This document shows, piece after piece, positions 13,535 through 23,596 of a DNA stretch of 64,000 nt. The DNA is taken from the NCBI RefSeq assembly GCF_010093535.1, contig NW_022985183.1, forward strand, positions 842,956 to 906,955, read 5' to 3'. This DNA comes from Lindgomyces ingoldianus. Its lineage: Eukaryota; Ascomycota; Dothideomycetes; Pleosporales; Lindgomycetaceae. A program made the position numbers and the translations under genes. The first letter of the stretch is position 1. Every line of letters begins with the position of its first letter. The notes beneath the pieces are model-generated. The model had not been told where the DNA came from. It worked only from the letters and a program-made list of their open reading frames with translations, and did no database searches.

Positions 13535-13968
13535 AACTCGCCTCCGCCTGGCCGCGTCCACTCGTATTCGAGAATAGTCTCCAAGAGTCTCTGGGTTTCG
13601 CTTAGTCGTTTCTCCTTTCAGGCACAAATTCCGCACAGACATTGAATACGATATGGACATTTCTTCCTACATCGGATGAGGGCTCATCATCCCCTAGCCT
13701 CCGACGTCTTCTCTCCTTTGCGACTACGATGGCCTGGCGTCCTGGCTGTTTGAGGACGCATCGGAACACCATCCTACTTCTCTCGCGAATCGGTCTCCCT
13801 TCATCCAGCATGGATTATCTTGTCCTCGGTTCCTTGAACCATGGTAATTCCCTGCCTCCTCTACACCGTAGTGATTTCGGGCTTGGTTAAGGCCTTGGTC
13901 TCGGCCGGGAGCAGCATGAACTCGACCCATTGTGGTGTCAGCATGTCCCTGAAAATGAAAGGTGGTTG

Positions 13969-13974
13969 TATAAG
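13969..13974 (+). promoter_or_regulatory. TATA-like element of the transporter gene
   Basis: TATAAG lies 105 bases before the ATG at 14079 and is followed by a CT-rich leader (about 14020-14060), a common fungal core promoter arrangement. Confidence 0.4.
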
Positions 13975-14078
13975 TGTTGCGCACGCACGCACCCCTCAAG
14001 AGTACGCGACACCTTGATCTCTGCACTCTACTCTCATCTGCTACTAAGAACGCAAGAGTTCCACTTCCGCGCGACAAG

Positions 14079-15106
14079 ATGGCAACAGCAACTGAAAACC
14101 ACTCTCGCGACACCACCCCGCCCACGGAACATCATAAGGGCTTCCACCCGGTCCACATCGATCCCAGCCCCCTTTCTCATGCTAGAAGCAATAATGAGTT
14201 ACGTCTCGCTGCTTTCGGAGGCGAGTATCAGCCCGGATTGTATCGGTGAGGTTCCGTTGGAGTTCGAACTGATCTCCCGTAACTAACACACGCCTTGAGT
14301 AGACCACCACCGCGGAAAATTGCCAATCCGGCTCCCCTGGGCTTGTCGTGCTTCGGGCTGACGACATTTATCTTGTCTCTGATCAACATTGGCGCTCGTG
14401 GCGTCCACCACCCGAACATTGTCGTGGCCGTTGCCTACGCCTATGGAGGGCTGGTTCAGCTGCTTTCAGGGATGTGGTAAGCATGCTCCTACCCTTCACG
14501 AGAGGATTTACCCCCTTGCTAATACGCGTCGTAGGGAGTTTGCTGCTGGGAACACTTTTGGTGCGACGGCCCTTTCCTCATATGGTGGCTTCTGGATCTC
14601 CTTTGGCATTATTCTCACTCCTGGTGGGTTCGAGATCGTTGAAGGACTCGAAGCCAAAGGTGTCGATCAATTCTACAACTCTTTTGGATTCTTCTTGACT
14701 GTGAGTTGTCCATATATGTGAACTATTACCACGAATCTTTCACTCATCTTGCTCCTAGGCTTGGATAATTTTCACTACTATGCTCCTTATCCTCACTCTT
14801 CGATCTACACTGGCGTTTTTCATGCTGTTCTTCACACTCGACATCGCATTTTGTTGTCTCGCAGCGGGTTACTTCAACTTCGATGAAGCTGGCCCGAACG
14901 CGACATGTATCAAGGTCGGCGGTTGGTTCGGTGTCATTGCCGCTTTTCTCGCGTGGTATAATGCATTCGCCGGAATGGCGGACGACACGAATAGCTTCTT
15001 TGTCGCTCCAGTCATGCATTTCCCGTGGAGCGAGAAGGCGAAGGAGAGGAATGCACAAGCGACAGCCGACTTGGAGAATGGCGTTCATGGGACCAAATCG
15101 GATTAG
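14079..15106 (+). CDS. GPR1/FUN34/YaaH-family (acetate/ammonium) membrane transporter
   Basis: Four exons (14079-14245, 14303-14476, 14535-14700, 14759-15106) joined by three GT-AG introns of 57-58 bases encode 284 residues, the usual family length. The start ATGGCA has a good context. After a polar N-terminal tail of about 60 residues comes the family signature NPAPLGL, created across the first splice, then MWEFAAGNTFGAT, created across the second splice. Around six hydrophobic segments follow, and the C-terminal tail is short and charged. Members sit in the plasma membrane and move acetate and related monocarboxylates or are linked to ammonium export; the substrate here is not decided by sequence. 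The splice-restored motifs make the gene model secure. The gene ends 0.45 kb before transposon relics and shows no RIP-type stops. It resembles the acetate permease AcpA/Ato-type group, but I assign no symbol. Confidence 0.93.
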
Positions 15107-15545
15107 ACGCTGCCCCACTGGCGCATAGATTGACTTATCTTGCATTGTTATTTCGCATGTTCGCTTAGTTCTGTCTATAGCATGGAGGCCTTCTCTCAGA
15201 TTACTCCTAGAGACCCGAAGGGAACCTTCGACAGTCCATATGCCTATTCTAATACTTATTCTTTGCATCTGTAAGCTTGTTTCTAATTCTGGGTATTACT
15301 TCCCTTGCATCCACGATCTAGGAGATACCAGTGACCTCTCTAACTATCGCCATGTTCCTCGTCCTGCCTGAATCCACAATTGCGCTACGACTCACTACAC
15401 TGCAGGTCTTACCCGGTTGTTAGAATAACCCTTTTCTGTCTATGCTTTCCCTTTCCCTTTAGCCTGCACTAGCCGCCACCGCCCAATTACCCTTCATGAG
15501 GCTGTTTCATAAACCTAACCCTGCCTGCCCGCTAATGAAAGACGA
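15107..15545. other. 3' flank of the transporter gene, nothing recognised
   Basis: Pyrimidine-rich sequence of normal GC without a plausible open frame. It separates the transporter gene from the first transposon relic. Confidence 0.4.
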
Positions 15546-15551
15546 AGAGGC

Positions 15552-16158
15552 GTGAAACCGCTAGATACCCTTATTTCCGACCGTGGTTCAATCTTTACCA
15601 GTCAGCTCTGGTCAGATACCTGCTTCCACTTGAAGATCGACCACCGGCTTAGTACAGCTTTCCATCCTCAAACTGACGGGCAAACTGAGCGTCAGAATCA
15701 AGAATTGGAGTCATTCCTGCGGTTGTACTTGAACTACCAGCAGGACAATTGGTGCGAGCTGCTACCGTACGCGGAGTACGCTTACAACTCCAAGAAACAC
15801 TCCTCCCACGGCGAATGCCCAATACGCGTAGCGTACGGGGTCACCCCAAAGGGCTTTGACGGGGTTGAGGACGATCACTGGCTCAGGCGCCCGCCCTAGG
15901 TATGGGACAAGTCCGGAAAGGCACCGGCCCTGTGGGACCAGGTAGTCGCTCATCTTTCGAGATGGAACGAACAATTGGAAACCGCGCGCTCATGCCTTGA
16001 GCAGGCGCGGCACCAGGTCAAGTGGTACAACACCAAGCATTCGGAGAAGCATCTAGTATAGTAGATAGTGTAAAAGTTATAGTACAAAAGCTGTTAAACC
16101 TAAAGTAAACTAGAATAGTTAAAAAGTATACTATATAGTTTAAGGTCCTACAGGGATA
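15552..16158 (+). pseudogene. Ty3/gypsy integrase relic, RIP-degraded at its 3' end
   Basis: The open frame 15552-15899 reads as an integrase catalytic core: SDRGSIFTS carries the second acidic residue and HPQTDGQTERQNQE the region of the third. After one in-frame TAG it continues open to 16058 with the basic linker typical of the family. A frame change then leads into a C-terminal stretch (about 16055-16155, VKVIVQKL...) broken by TAG/TAA. Reverse transcriptase, gag and the first catalytic acid are absent, so this is a fragment. It ends at a TA dinucleotide where a palindromic pogo-like element begins. The first 500 bases have normal GC while the end is RIP-like, so the mutated zone begins inside this relic. 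Confidence 0.85.
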
Positions 16159-16452
16159 ACGTACACCACAGGCGAGTTGCTTACACACCTAAGTTGCTTA
16201 CTTTTACTAAGACCTTACTAAACTACTCTTTCTACACTAATACATTCCTAACAACACTACTTAGATGTGCTAAAGAATGTTAGATATAGCTTATACTCTA
16301 AGCTTTTAAATAAGACATAACACTTTTAAAGTAACATGCTGCAGCTATATATAAGATCTTATAAATAATAATAAATAACTAACGCACTAGATAACTTTAA
16401 TAAGCTAATTTTATAGCTAACTTATAAAGGCTAAATAATATTAAAAAGTAGG
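16159..16452 (+). repeat. P1a: truncated left end of a pogo-related TIR element
   Basis: It starts after a TA with ACGTACACCACAGG and the GTTGCTTAC motif used by the P elements. Its roughly 290 bases match the left end of P1b, which begins two bases later, apart from scattered C/T and G/A differences. The remainder of the element is not present on the far side of P1b. Confidence 0.65.
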
Positions 16453-16454
16453 TA

Positions 16455-17539
16455 ACATACTTTACAAGTAAGTTGCTTACACACCTAAGTTACTTACTTT
16501 TACTAAGACTCTACTAAACTACTCTTTCTACACTAATGTATTTCTAATAACACTACTTAGATAAGCTAAAAAAAAACATTAGATAGAGCTTATAATTTAA
16601 GCTTTTAAATAAAATGTAACACTTTTAAAGTAATATACTATAGCTATATATAAAGTTTTTTAAAAAATAATAAAGAACTAATACACTAAATAACTTTTAT
16701 AAGCTAATTCTATAGCTAACTTATAAAGGCTAGGTAATAATAAAAAGTAAGTAATTATTAAGTATATACTTAAGCTATATATGTAAAGATTTTTCTTTTA
16801 GCTAGCAGCTATAGCTAATATAGCTAATTCTTTACACACTAAGTATAATCTAGGCTATGTTAGTATAAACTAGCTTAGTATATTTATAAAGTATTATCTA
16901 AAGCTTAAAGTAAAGTTTAAGTGTAAGCATAACTATAAAAAAGCTTTTTATAAAAGCTTTAAAGTAATTTAAAGCTAGTTTAGCTTTATAAAAACTATTA
17001 AAGCTAAGTATAGTATCTAGAATAATAATATATATAGCTTTGATAAAATAGGCTTTATAATAAGCTAGATATTTATAACCTATACTTATACTTAAAACTT
17101 TACTTTAAGCTTTAGATAACACTTTATAAACACACTAAGCTAGTTTATGCTACTATAGCCTAGATTATACTTAGTGTATAAAGAATTAGCTATGTTAGCT
17201 ACAGCTACTAGCTAAAAAGAAAATCCTTATATATATAGCTTAAGTATATGCTTAATAATTACTTACTTTTTATTATTATTTAGCCTTTATAAGTTAGTAA
17301 TAGAATTAGCTTATAAAAGTTATCTAGTATGTTAGTTATTTATTATTTTTTAAAAGACCTTATACATAGCTATAGTATACTACTTTAAAAGTGTTATATT
17401 TTATTTAAAAGCTTAAAGTATAAGCTATATCTAATATTCTTTTAGTGTGTTTAAGTAGTGTTGTTAGAAATGTATTAGTGTAGAAAGCATAGTGTAGTAG
17501 AGTCTTAGTAAAAGTAAGTAACTTGCCTATAGTGTATGT
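16455..17539. mobile_element. P1b: palindromic (foldback) pogo-related DNA element
   Basis: Flanked by TA on both sides. The left arm (about 16455-16930) is repeated in inverted orientation as the right arm (about 17085-17539), with a spacer of about 150 bases. The left arm plus spacer reads, through many TAG/TAA stops, as the N-terminal half of a Fot1/pogo-type transposase, including a degraded version of the segment around the first catalytic Asp. The downstream half of the gene is missing and replaced by an inverted copy of the front half. It cannot make a transposase. A transcript across it would fold into a hairpin of roughly 450 bp. Confidence 0.75.
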
Positions 17540-17689
17540 TAACTGTTATGCTATTTAGCTTTACTAACACACTAGCAACCTTTTAATAGATAAATAGTAA
17601 CATACTAAATAAGTAGCTTAACATATTTATAGTAGTATATTTTAATAACATACTAATTTACATCAAGTTAACCTGTAATAGCTATGTTA

Positions 17690-18185
17690 AAAAAGTATAA
17701 TAGGTTTTTACTACGCTGAAAAGAAGTCCTCTTGTATAAAAAAAAAGTATGAATTCTTTATAAAAGAAATAGAATACCTAGAATTTATAGTTTTAAAATA
17801 AATATATAGAATAGATCTAGCTAGAATTGAAGCTATTATAAAGAAGCTAACGTTAAAAACAGTAAAAAATGTACAAGCATTTCTAAAACCAACAGAATAC
17901 ATACACTAACTTGTAGAAAGATACTTAGACAAAGCACTTTTACTAATAGAAGCTATATAAAAACACATAGTCTTTAAATAAACACTACACAAGCTTTAGG
18001 TAATAAATATAATTAAAGCTAACTCTACTAACGCTCTAGTAATAACTATGTACAATCTAGACAAAGAGTTAAAGATTTATACAAACGCCTTACACTATGC
18101 TAAAACAGCAACACACTACTAAAAAAAGAGAAAGCAATAGGTTTTATTATACAGAAAAGAAAAAGGGTAATGTATAGTAAAGTAT
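17690..18185 (+). pseudogene. RIP-degraded Ty3/gypsy reverse transcriptase/RNase H relic
   Basis: One frame reads, through scattered stops, as the end of a gypsy reverse transcriptase (EFFIKEIEYLEFIV, near 17755-17800) followed by the tether into RNase H (YNLDKELKIYTNA, near 18055-18095). The relic carries no LTR of its own. It lies downstream of the integrase relic, the reverse of the normal pol order, so the two probably come from different elements or were rearranged. The 150 bases between P1b and this relic are AT-rich and unassigned. Confidence 0.65.
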
Positions 18186-18194
18186 GTAATAATG

Positions 18195-18199
<5 letters not shown>

Positions 18200-18230
<31 letters not shown>
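18200..18230. repeat. (TTC)n microsatellite
   Basis: About ten uninterrupted copies of TTC directly after the gypsy relic, inside otherwise AT-rich sequence. Confidence 0.9.
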
Positions 18231-18233
<3 letters not shown>

Positions 18234-18392
18234 AATACTATAGAGGACCTAGATAACCGGTATAGTATTAGATTTTAGTAGAGGAGGCGGAAGACTAAGT
18301 AATAGCTTTAAGGGATAGAGTAAAGAGTAAAGTAATACTTAATAGTATTCTTTATAATAAGAATTTCTAGGTAAGAAGAGAAACTATCTAGA

Positions 18393-19009
18393 TGTTACAA
18401 TCCTTACTCCGGAAATAGCGTTTTCAGGAGTACGTCGGCCTATAGTGTTATGTTAACAGAAGGGGAAGGACTTAACTTAATTAAGTGTACAGTTTGTTAA
18501 GCAGAGTATGGGTTAAGAGGAGGTAGAGTAGGCAGGCTTGTAGTTTAACCTAGCAGCTGTATAAGGAGCTAGTAAACCTAATCTGTAGGGATAGAAATAG
18601 AGGTATATATAGTGCAAGATATATAAGGCAGCAGTGTCCTCTTTAGAAAGGTATTACAGCTTCTTAGTCTATAGAATAGGGGGTGTAGAGAATAGACTTA
18701 ATAGTAATCACAACCTTCTAACTATAGTTGTAAATAGAACTATATACATAAGGTTTACATGCGCTTACATGCGTTGCAGGTATTGCATGCACTGCCTGCA
18801 ACAGCCTACAATGCATGCACTGCTTGCACTGCTTAAGTCCTTATTAGATAGTGCACTCTGCTAGGCTTTTGTCTAAAAGCTAGAGCTATTTCTTATCTGT
18901 CCTGTTATGTAATCTGCCTAGCGTAGGGCTAAGCGTTTTCTATCTAACGTTGTTTAGGCTGTGTAGGACAGCTAGTTAGGTTATTATAGTCTAACTGTTA
19001 GCTATAACA
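18393..19009 (-). repeat. Z left LTR (3' LTR on the element's strand)
   Basis: 617 bases, fully RIP-like. It is 37 bases longer than the right LTR because of extra short TGCATGCA/CACTGC-type repeats near 18785-18830. An open frame of 76 codons inside it (18634-18864) is considered spurious. Confidence 0.9.
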
Positions 19010-19217
19010 CATAGGCTTCTCTTTTAGTTAGCGTCCTTACTGTTATGTTTTTTTTGTTATAAGTGTTAAATTTTTTTTTTAGCTAGTGTGTTCCCTTTTT
19101 TAAAGGCTTATTTAATGTTAATCTTTTTTAACTATGCCTTGCTAGGTTTCTTGCACTTCTGCTATTACCTACTGTTTTTGTACTATTGCTTATCTTAATC
19201 TTTTTTATTATATAAAA

Positions 19218-19765
19218 ATGCGTCCCTGTAGTCTGTGCTAGTCTTATAGTTCTTCCTGTGTAATGTCCTTGTTATTAGATAAGCGTGTAGAGTGTGTGCA
19301 AAAAAGTAGTTATTATAATGCCTTTATTTCTAATGCAGCCTAGGATTGTTTAAAGCGTAAAGAAAAAAAACTGCTTAGAGAGCTAGAAGCGGCTAAAAAG
19401 AAAGAGATAAAGAAAAAAAAAATGTAGAAGTAGGCTAAGTCTTTAAAGCGTCTTTAGTTTTTTATAGCTTAGCAGGAATAAGTTTAAAAGCAGTTAAAGG
19501 TTTTATTAGATTAAAAAGTAAAGTATCTAAAAAAAGACTTTTTATTGCTAGATAAGCTTAAAGCGCTTAAGGTAAAAGTAGCTAGTCTTCCTTCTCCTTA
19601 GCCTATATTAAAGAGTTGCAGACTTTCTACATTATAGCTAGCTAATGCTGCAGTTTTAACTAATAATAGTGTTTTCTAGTCTAGGGAGCTTTCTCTAGGG
19701 TAGTTTTACTTAGAAGGGACTTTAGATATTTATAAAAGGCCTAGAGAGCGTTTAACAAGCTTTTA
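19218..19765 (+). pseudogene. Antisense accessory ORF of Z: Cys-rich N-terminus plus coiled coil
   Basis: On the strand opposite to Z's gag-pol, one frame from the ATG at 19218 runs about 180 codons, broken almost only by TAG codons of the kind RIP makes from TGG or CAG. The N-terminus has regularly spaced cysteines (PCSLC, SSSCVMS, ECVQKS) and is followed by a long Lys/Glu-rich helix-like stretch (RELEAAKKKEIKKKK) and a second leucine/lysine-rich one (LLDKLKALKVKVA). This layout, CxxC-type knuckles then coiled coil, resembles small uncharacterised proteins that recur in fungal genomes. A TATATAAAA motif lies directly before the ATG. Its 3' end runs into the region of Z's chromodomain tail on the other strand, so the two ORFs converge and may overlap. 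Function unknown. It could instead be an older gene captured by Z. Confidence 0.55.
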
Positions 19766-19942
19766 ATAAGTTCTTAGGTGTTTTTACTAGTAAGCTATCT
19801 TTTCTATTTTACTAGGTACTTATTTCTTTTATAGTCTAAGATTTTTTTTACTTTATATTTTTCTTCCTCTCTCTTTTATCTAGTAGTTGTAAGTAGAATA
19901 GTTTTAGAAGCAAGTTTAAGCTTAAAGACATAGAACTAAAGG

Positions 19943-20208
19943 TGTTGAATAGACTCTCTGCTAGCTAGCACTTAGTGTTAGCAAATGCGTACAAGACAGA
20001 GAGGTTTGCACAGTGTAAACATTGCACAGGGGTGTTAGGTAACTAGTGTTAATTACTTCTTATTTTTTCTTTATATAGAGGAAAAGGGGGATATCTAGAT
20101 GTTTGCGCACAGAGGTTCGCGCACAAGCATTATGTAACATAGATACGTGATCCTGCTTGTGCGTAATCGCTTGTATCTAGGCTGCAACGCTGCTGCTGTG
20201 TACAGACA
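19943..20208 (-). repeat. X left LTR
   Basis: 266 bases, nearly colinear with the other three LTRs of the X/Y family. A purine-rich stretch beside it on the minus strand (AAAAAGAAAAG) fits a polypurine tract. Confidence 0.92.
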
Positions 20209-20887
20209 CTAGCAACTTTTCTTTTTATCTAAAGAGTTACCTTCTGTACGTGTTACCTTTTTTCTGTCTATGTAGGTTTATCTAATTATGTTCTGCCTTT
20301 ACTTTACTCTATTTATTAAGACTTGCCTTAGTAATGCTGTGTGTTAGAATAGGCTAGTTATGCTATATAAATAGCTTTTTTTTTCTTTATTCTTTACTTT
20401 CTAAGCTTTGCTGTATAATCCCTTAGCTTTTTTTTTTTTTATATAGTGCTAATAGTAACAGATCCTTATAATAAGAAAAATAAGTGTATATAATATAAAA
20501 AAAATAAAATAAAAGAAAATAGGCTTTATATAAAGGCATTATTAGTCTAGTTAGTCTAAGGCATCTTTGCACATAGAATTTAGCTAGTCTATAGATGCTT
20601 CTATCTAGACAGAGAGGCAGTTAGTTAGGACTAATAATTAAAAAGCCTAGTTTAGTGTTTTCTTTATATATACATCTACTAAGTTATTTTTACTATTAAT
20701 CTACTTTATTTTAGTAATTTCTCTTTTCTTATATAATTTATAAAGTAACATAATGTTAATTATAAGTTACTTTTTACTAGTAGTGCCTAGCTTAATAAAG
20801 TAATTATATAAAGACTTTAAATTTATGTAAATTACTACTAGAATTAGTAGTAGTTTAAGTGTTTATATAATTTACTATAAAGTTATA

Positions 20888-22019
20888 ACGTACCTAACAG
20901 GTTAGCTAGCCACACAGGTTAGCTAGCCACTTTTGCTAAGCCCCTACTAACCTCTACCTATCTACATAATGCCTTAACAACAACACTAGATTAAATCTTC
21001 TAAAGAATGTTAAATATAGCTTACTCTTTAGGCTCTTAAATAAGACTTAAAACTCTCCTTATAACATACTACAGCTATCTATAATGTCTCTTACACAACA
21101 CTAAGCAATTAACGCGCTAGACAGCCTTTACAAGCAGAATGCTAGCTTAAATTAAGGAATCTAACTAAGCTTAAAAAAAAGGTAGTTGTTAAGTATATAC
21201 TTAAGCTTATTACACACAGATTTCCCTCTAGGCTTATAGCTATAGCTAATATAGCTAATTCCTTACCTGTAGAGCGCAATCTAGGCCAGGTTAGCTTAAA
21301 CTAGACTAGTATGTAGGTTAAGCACTGCCCTAAGTTTATAATAAAGTTTAATTATAAGTATAATTATAAGAGAGCGCTTTATAAAGATCTAGAGGTTATC
21401 TAGGGCTAGTTTTACCTAGTAGCTAACATAAAAGCTAAGTACAGTATCTAGGATAAAGACAGGTATAACTTTAATAAGTTAGGCTTTATAATAAGCTAGA
21501 TATTAACTAGAGCAGTTGTTATAGCTTTAGAGAGATAAAGACAGCTAAAGGTAATATAGCAAGGTAATAAAGAGTAGATAATAGTTATCTAAAGTATTAA
21601 CGCAATAAGGTAGGCTATAAGATTATAAAGCTTTAAGCAGCAAATAAGGCTGCCACATAACATAGATTACATAAAAAAAAGCAGATTTAGGCAGAAAAAA
21701 CCTTAATAGTTAAGAATAGGGCTTGTCTAACTGCTTTAAAGGAGTTTAGAGCGCGTAGTAATAGGAAGAAGCTAAAGACGCAGGTGCGCGCTAAAAGAGG
21801 TAAGCTAAGTTAAAGGTAATGCAGGCAGTGTAATTAAACTAGGCATAACTTGCGTATGTGTAAGTAAGTAGCAGAAGTAGACTCTAAATAATATCTTATG
21901 TTATATTACTTTATACAGGGCTAAAGTAGGCTGTTTTGCGAGAGAATAGGGTGGTTTTAGTAGGGGCTTGGCAAAAGTGGCCGGCCAACCTGTGTGGCCG
22001 GCCAACCTGTTAGGTACGT
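20888..22019 (+). mobile_element. F1: internally deleted Fot1-like (pogo) DNA transposon
   Basis: 1132 bp between TA duplications. The terminal inverted repeats start ACGTACCTAACAGG and contain doubled GGCCGGCC-type blocks; the left copy is mutated to GCTAGCCAC while the right keeps GGCCGGCC. The same locus in Y reads AGTTATACTAAAAG, the empty site. The transposase relic begins at ATG 20969 and covers the N-terminal DNA-binding part and the segment around the first catalytic Asp, then jumps to a C-terminal tail with a degraded CCHC knuckle (QCRQCN, TRHNLRMC). The middle of the DDE domain is missing, so it is non-autonomous as well as RIP-mutated. Confidence 0.88.
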
Positions 22020-23278
22020 TACTAAAAGTAATTATATTATTAAACCTTCTAACTATTCTATATAGTTTACTAGTAAAAACACTTCTAGTTACTCTTTTAC
22101 ACTTAGTAGAATTCTAGTATATAATGTTGCCTAGTATTTTAAAGTAGTTACTTTACTTTATATAGTCTTTATTACTTAATATAATTAAAAATCCTAGCTA
22201 TAAGCTAAAGTTTTTATTATTAGTAAATAATTTATCTATAAAGATAAATAGCTTTATATAATTAAGCTGTAATAGTAAGAAAGTAAGACTATGCTTACTA
22301 TTATCTATTTACTATTAAATTTATGTGTTAAGTGTGTTAATATTATTATGTAAAGAGTTTATAGTTTATGTAGTAATAGATAAGTTAAATACTGCCTTTA
22401 GTTAATATATAGATGTAATATATACCTCTCTTACACATTACTTAATATATTATTATGCAGCATCTTTGTTCTTTAAGTTAATTATATAAAAGTAGCTTAC
22501 TTATTTCTTCTAAGTAAGAACTACTATGTTGTGTGTAAGTTTAATCTTTTTACTGTTAAACTTAATAGGCTACTTTTTTACTAAAATAGTTTTACCTTTT
22601 ATATAAAACTTTACTTTTTATAGTTTTTTTTTTTCTTTTTATGTAAAATTCTTTATTATAATGCTTAAAGTATTATCTAATTATAGGCTAGTAATACTAA
22701 AGGTGTGCTCTTCTTTATTAGTAATTAAAAAGTAGAGGTTATATAAAGAGATGTGCATGCGCAGCTTTTTTTTATAGTAGTTATAATATGTTTTAAACTA
22801 ATACAGTCCTAATTTAGTAGCTCTATATAAAGGTTGTACAACCTAGAGTATTATATTTAGTAGAAAGCTCTAGCGCATCTCCTTTAGTAGCTTTATGTAC
22901 AGCGTGCGCATAAGCTTATCTGTTAATTAGATGTATGCTTATGTAATATTACGCAGTTTAAAATGCATTCTATACATAGCTCTTAGGCTTGCTTTTATAG
23001 CTAGAAGTAGTCTCTAGCTTATCCTCTAAATAGTTAGTAACTAGGTAAAAATTTCTCCCTTCTTTTTATCTAAGTAGCTAGTAAACACTAGGCAGGATTT
23101 TTTATATAGTTAAGTTGTTTTGCCTTTTACTTTTTATATAAGGCAGAGGTTAAAAATCTAACCTTTGTGCCTTATTAAGTTATACGCTATAACCTTAAAA
23201 GTGCTGTTAGTAATTAAAGTGTTTATCTTTATATAGTCTAATTTCTTAAATAGTTTTCTAGGTGTAGTAATTACACTA

Positions 23279-23596
23279 TGTCACAGTATCCTCTCTAGAT
23301 CCCAGACATAACTGTATTAGACGCGTACTAGAGTATTATTAGTGCACGTCTAATATAAATATAACACAACATAGACATAAACTTAAGCACAAACTGCCTT
23401 AACACTAACTAAACCTAAAATAGGCTTAATTTATACTTAAAGCGCTTAAACTTTTAAGCTAAGTATTTAATTACTAATTTTTTTTTAAACTTTTCTGTTT
23501 CTTACATAACATCTTGTACCTACTATAATACTTTATGTAGTAATTAAACTAGACCTCTGTAAAGCTTTATAACCTTACTTATGCATAATTATAACA
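23279..23596 (+). repeat. A 5' LTR
   Basis: 318 bases, TGTCACAG to ATAACA, strongly RIP-mutated at its 3' end compared with the C 3' LTR. Confidence 0.92.

Noticed and set aside
13243..14125. Several overlapping frames of 60-130 codons on both strands in GC-rich DNA
   Set aside because: GC-rich sequence has few stops by chance. None shows motifs, and the tract is better read as the promoter region of the transporter gene.
18200..18230. TTC repeat considered as a possible CRISPR-like or regulatory array
   Set aside because: A simple microsatellite without spacers, in a eukaryotic context.
18634..18864. A 76-codon frame within the left LTR of Z
   Set aside because: Lies inside an LTR and is not kept open in the right LTR; spurious.
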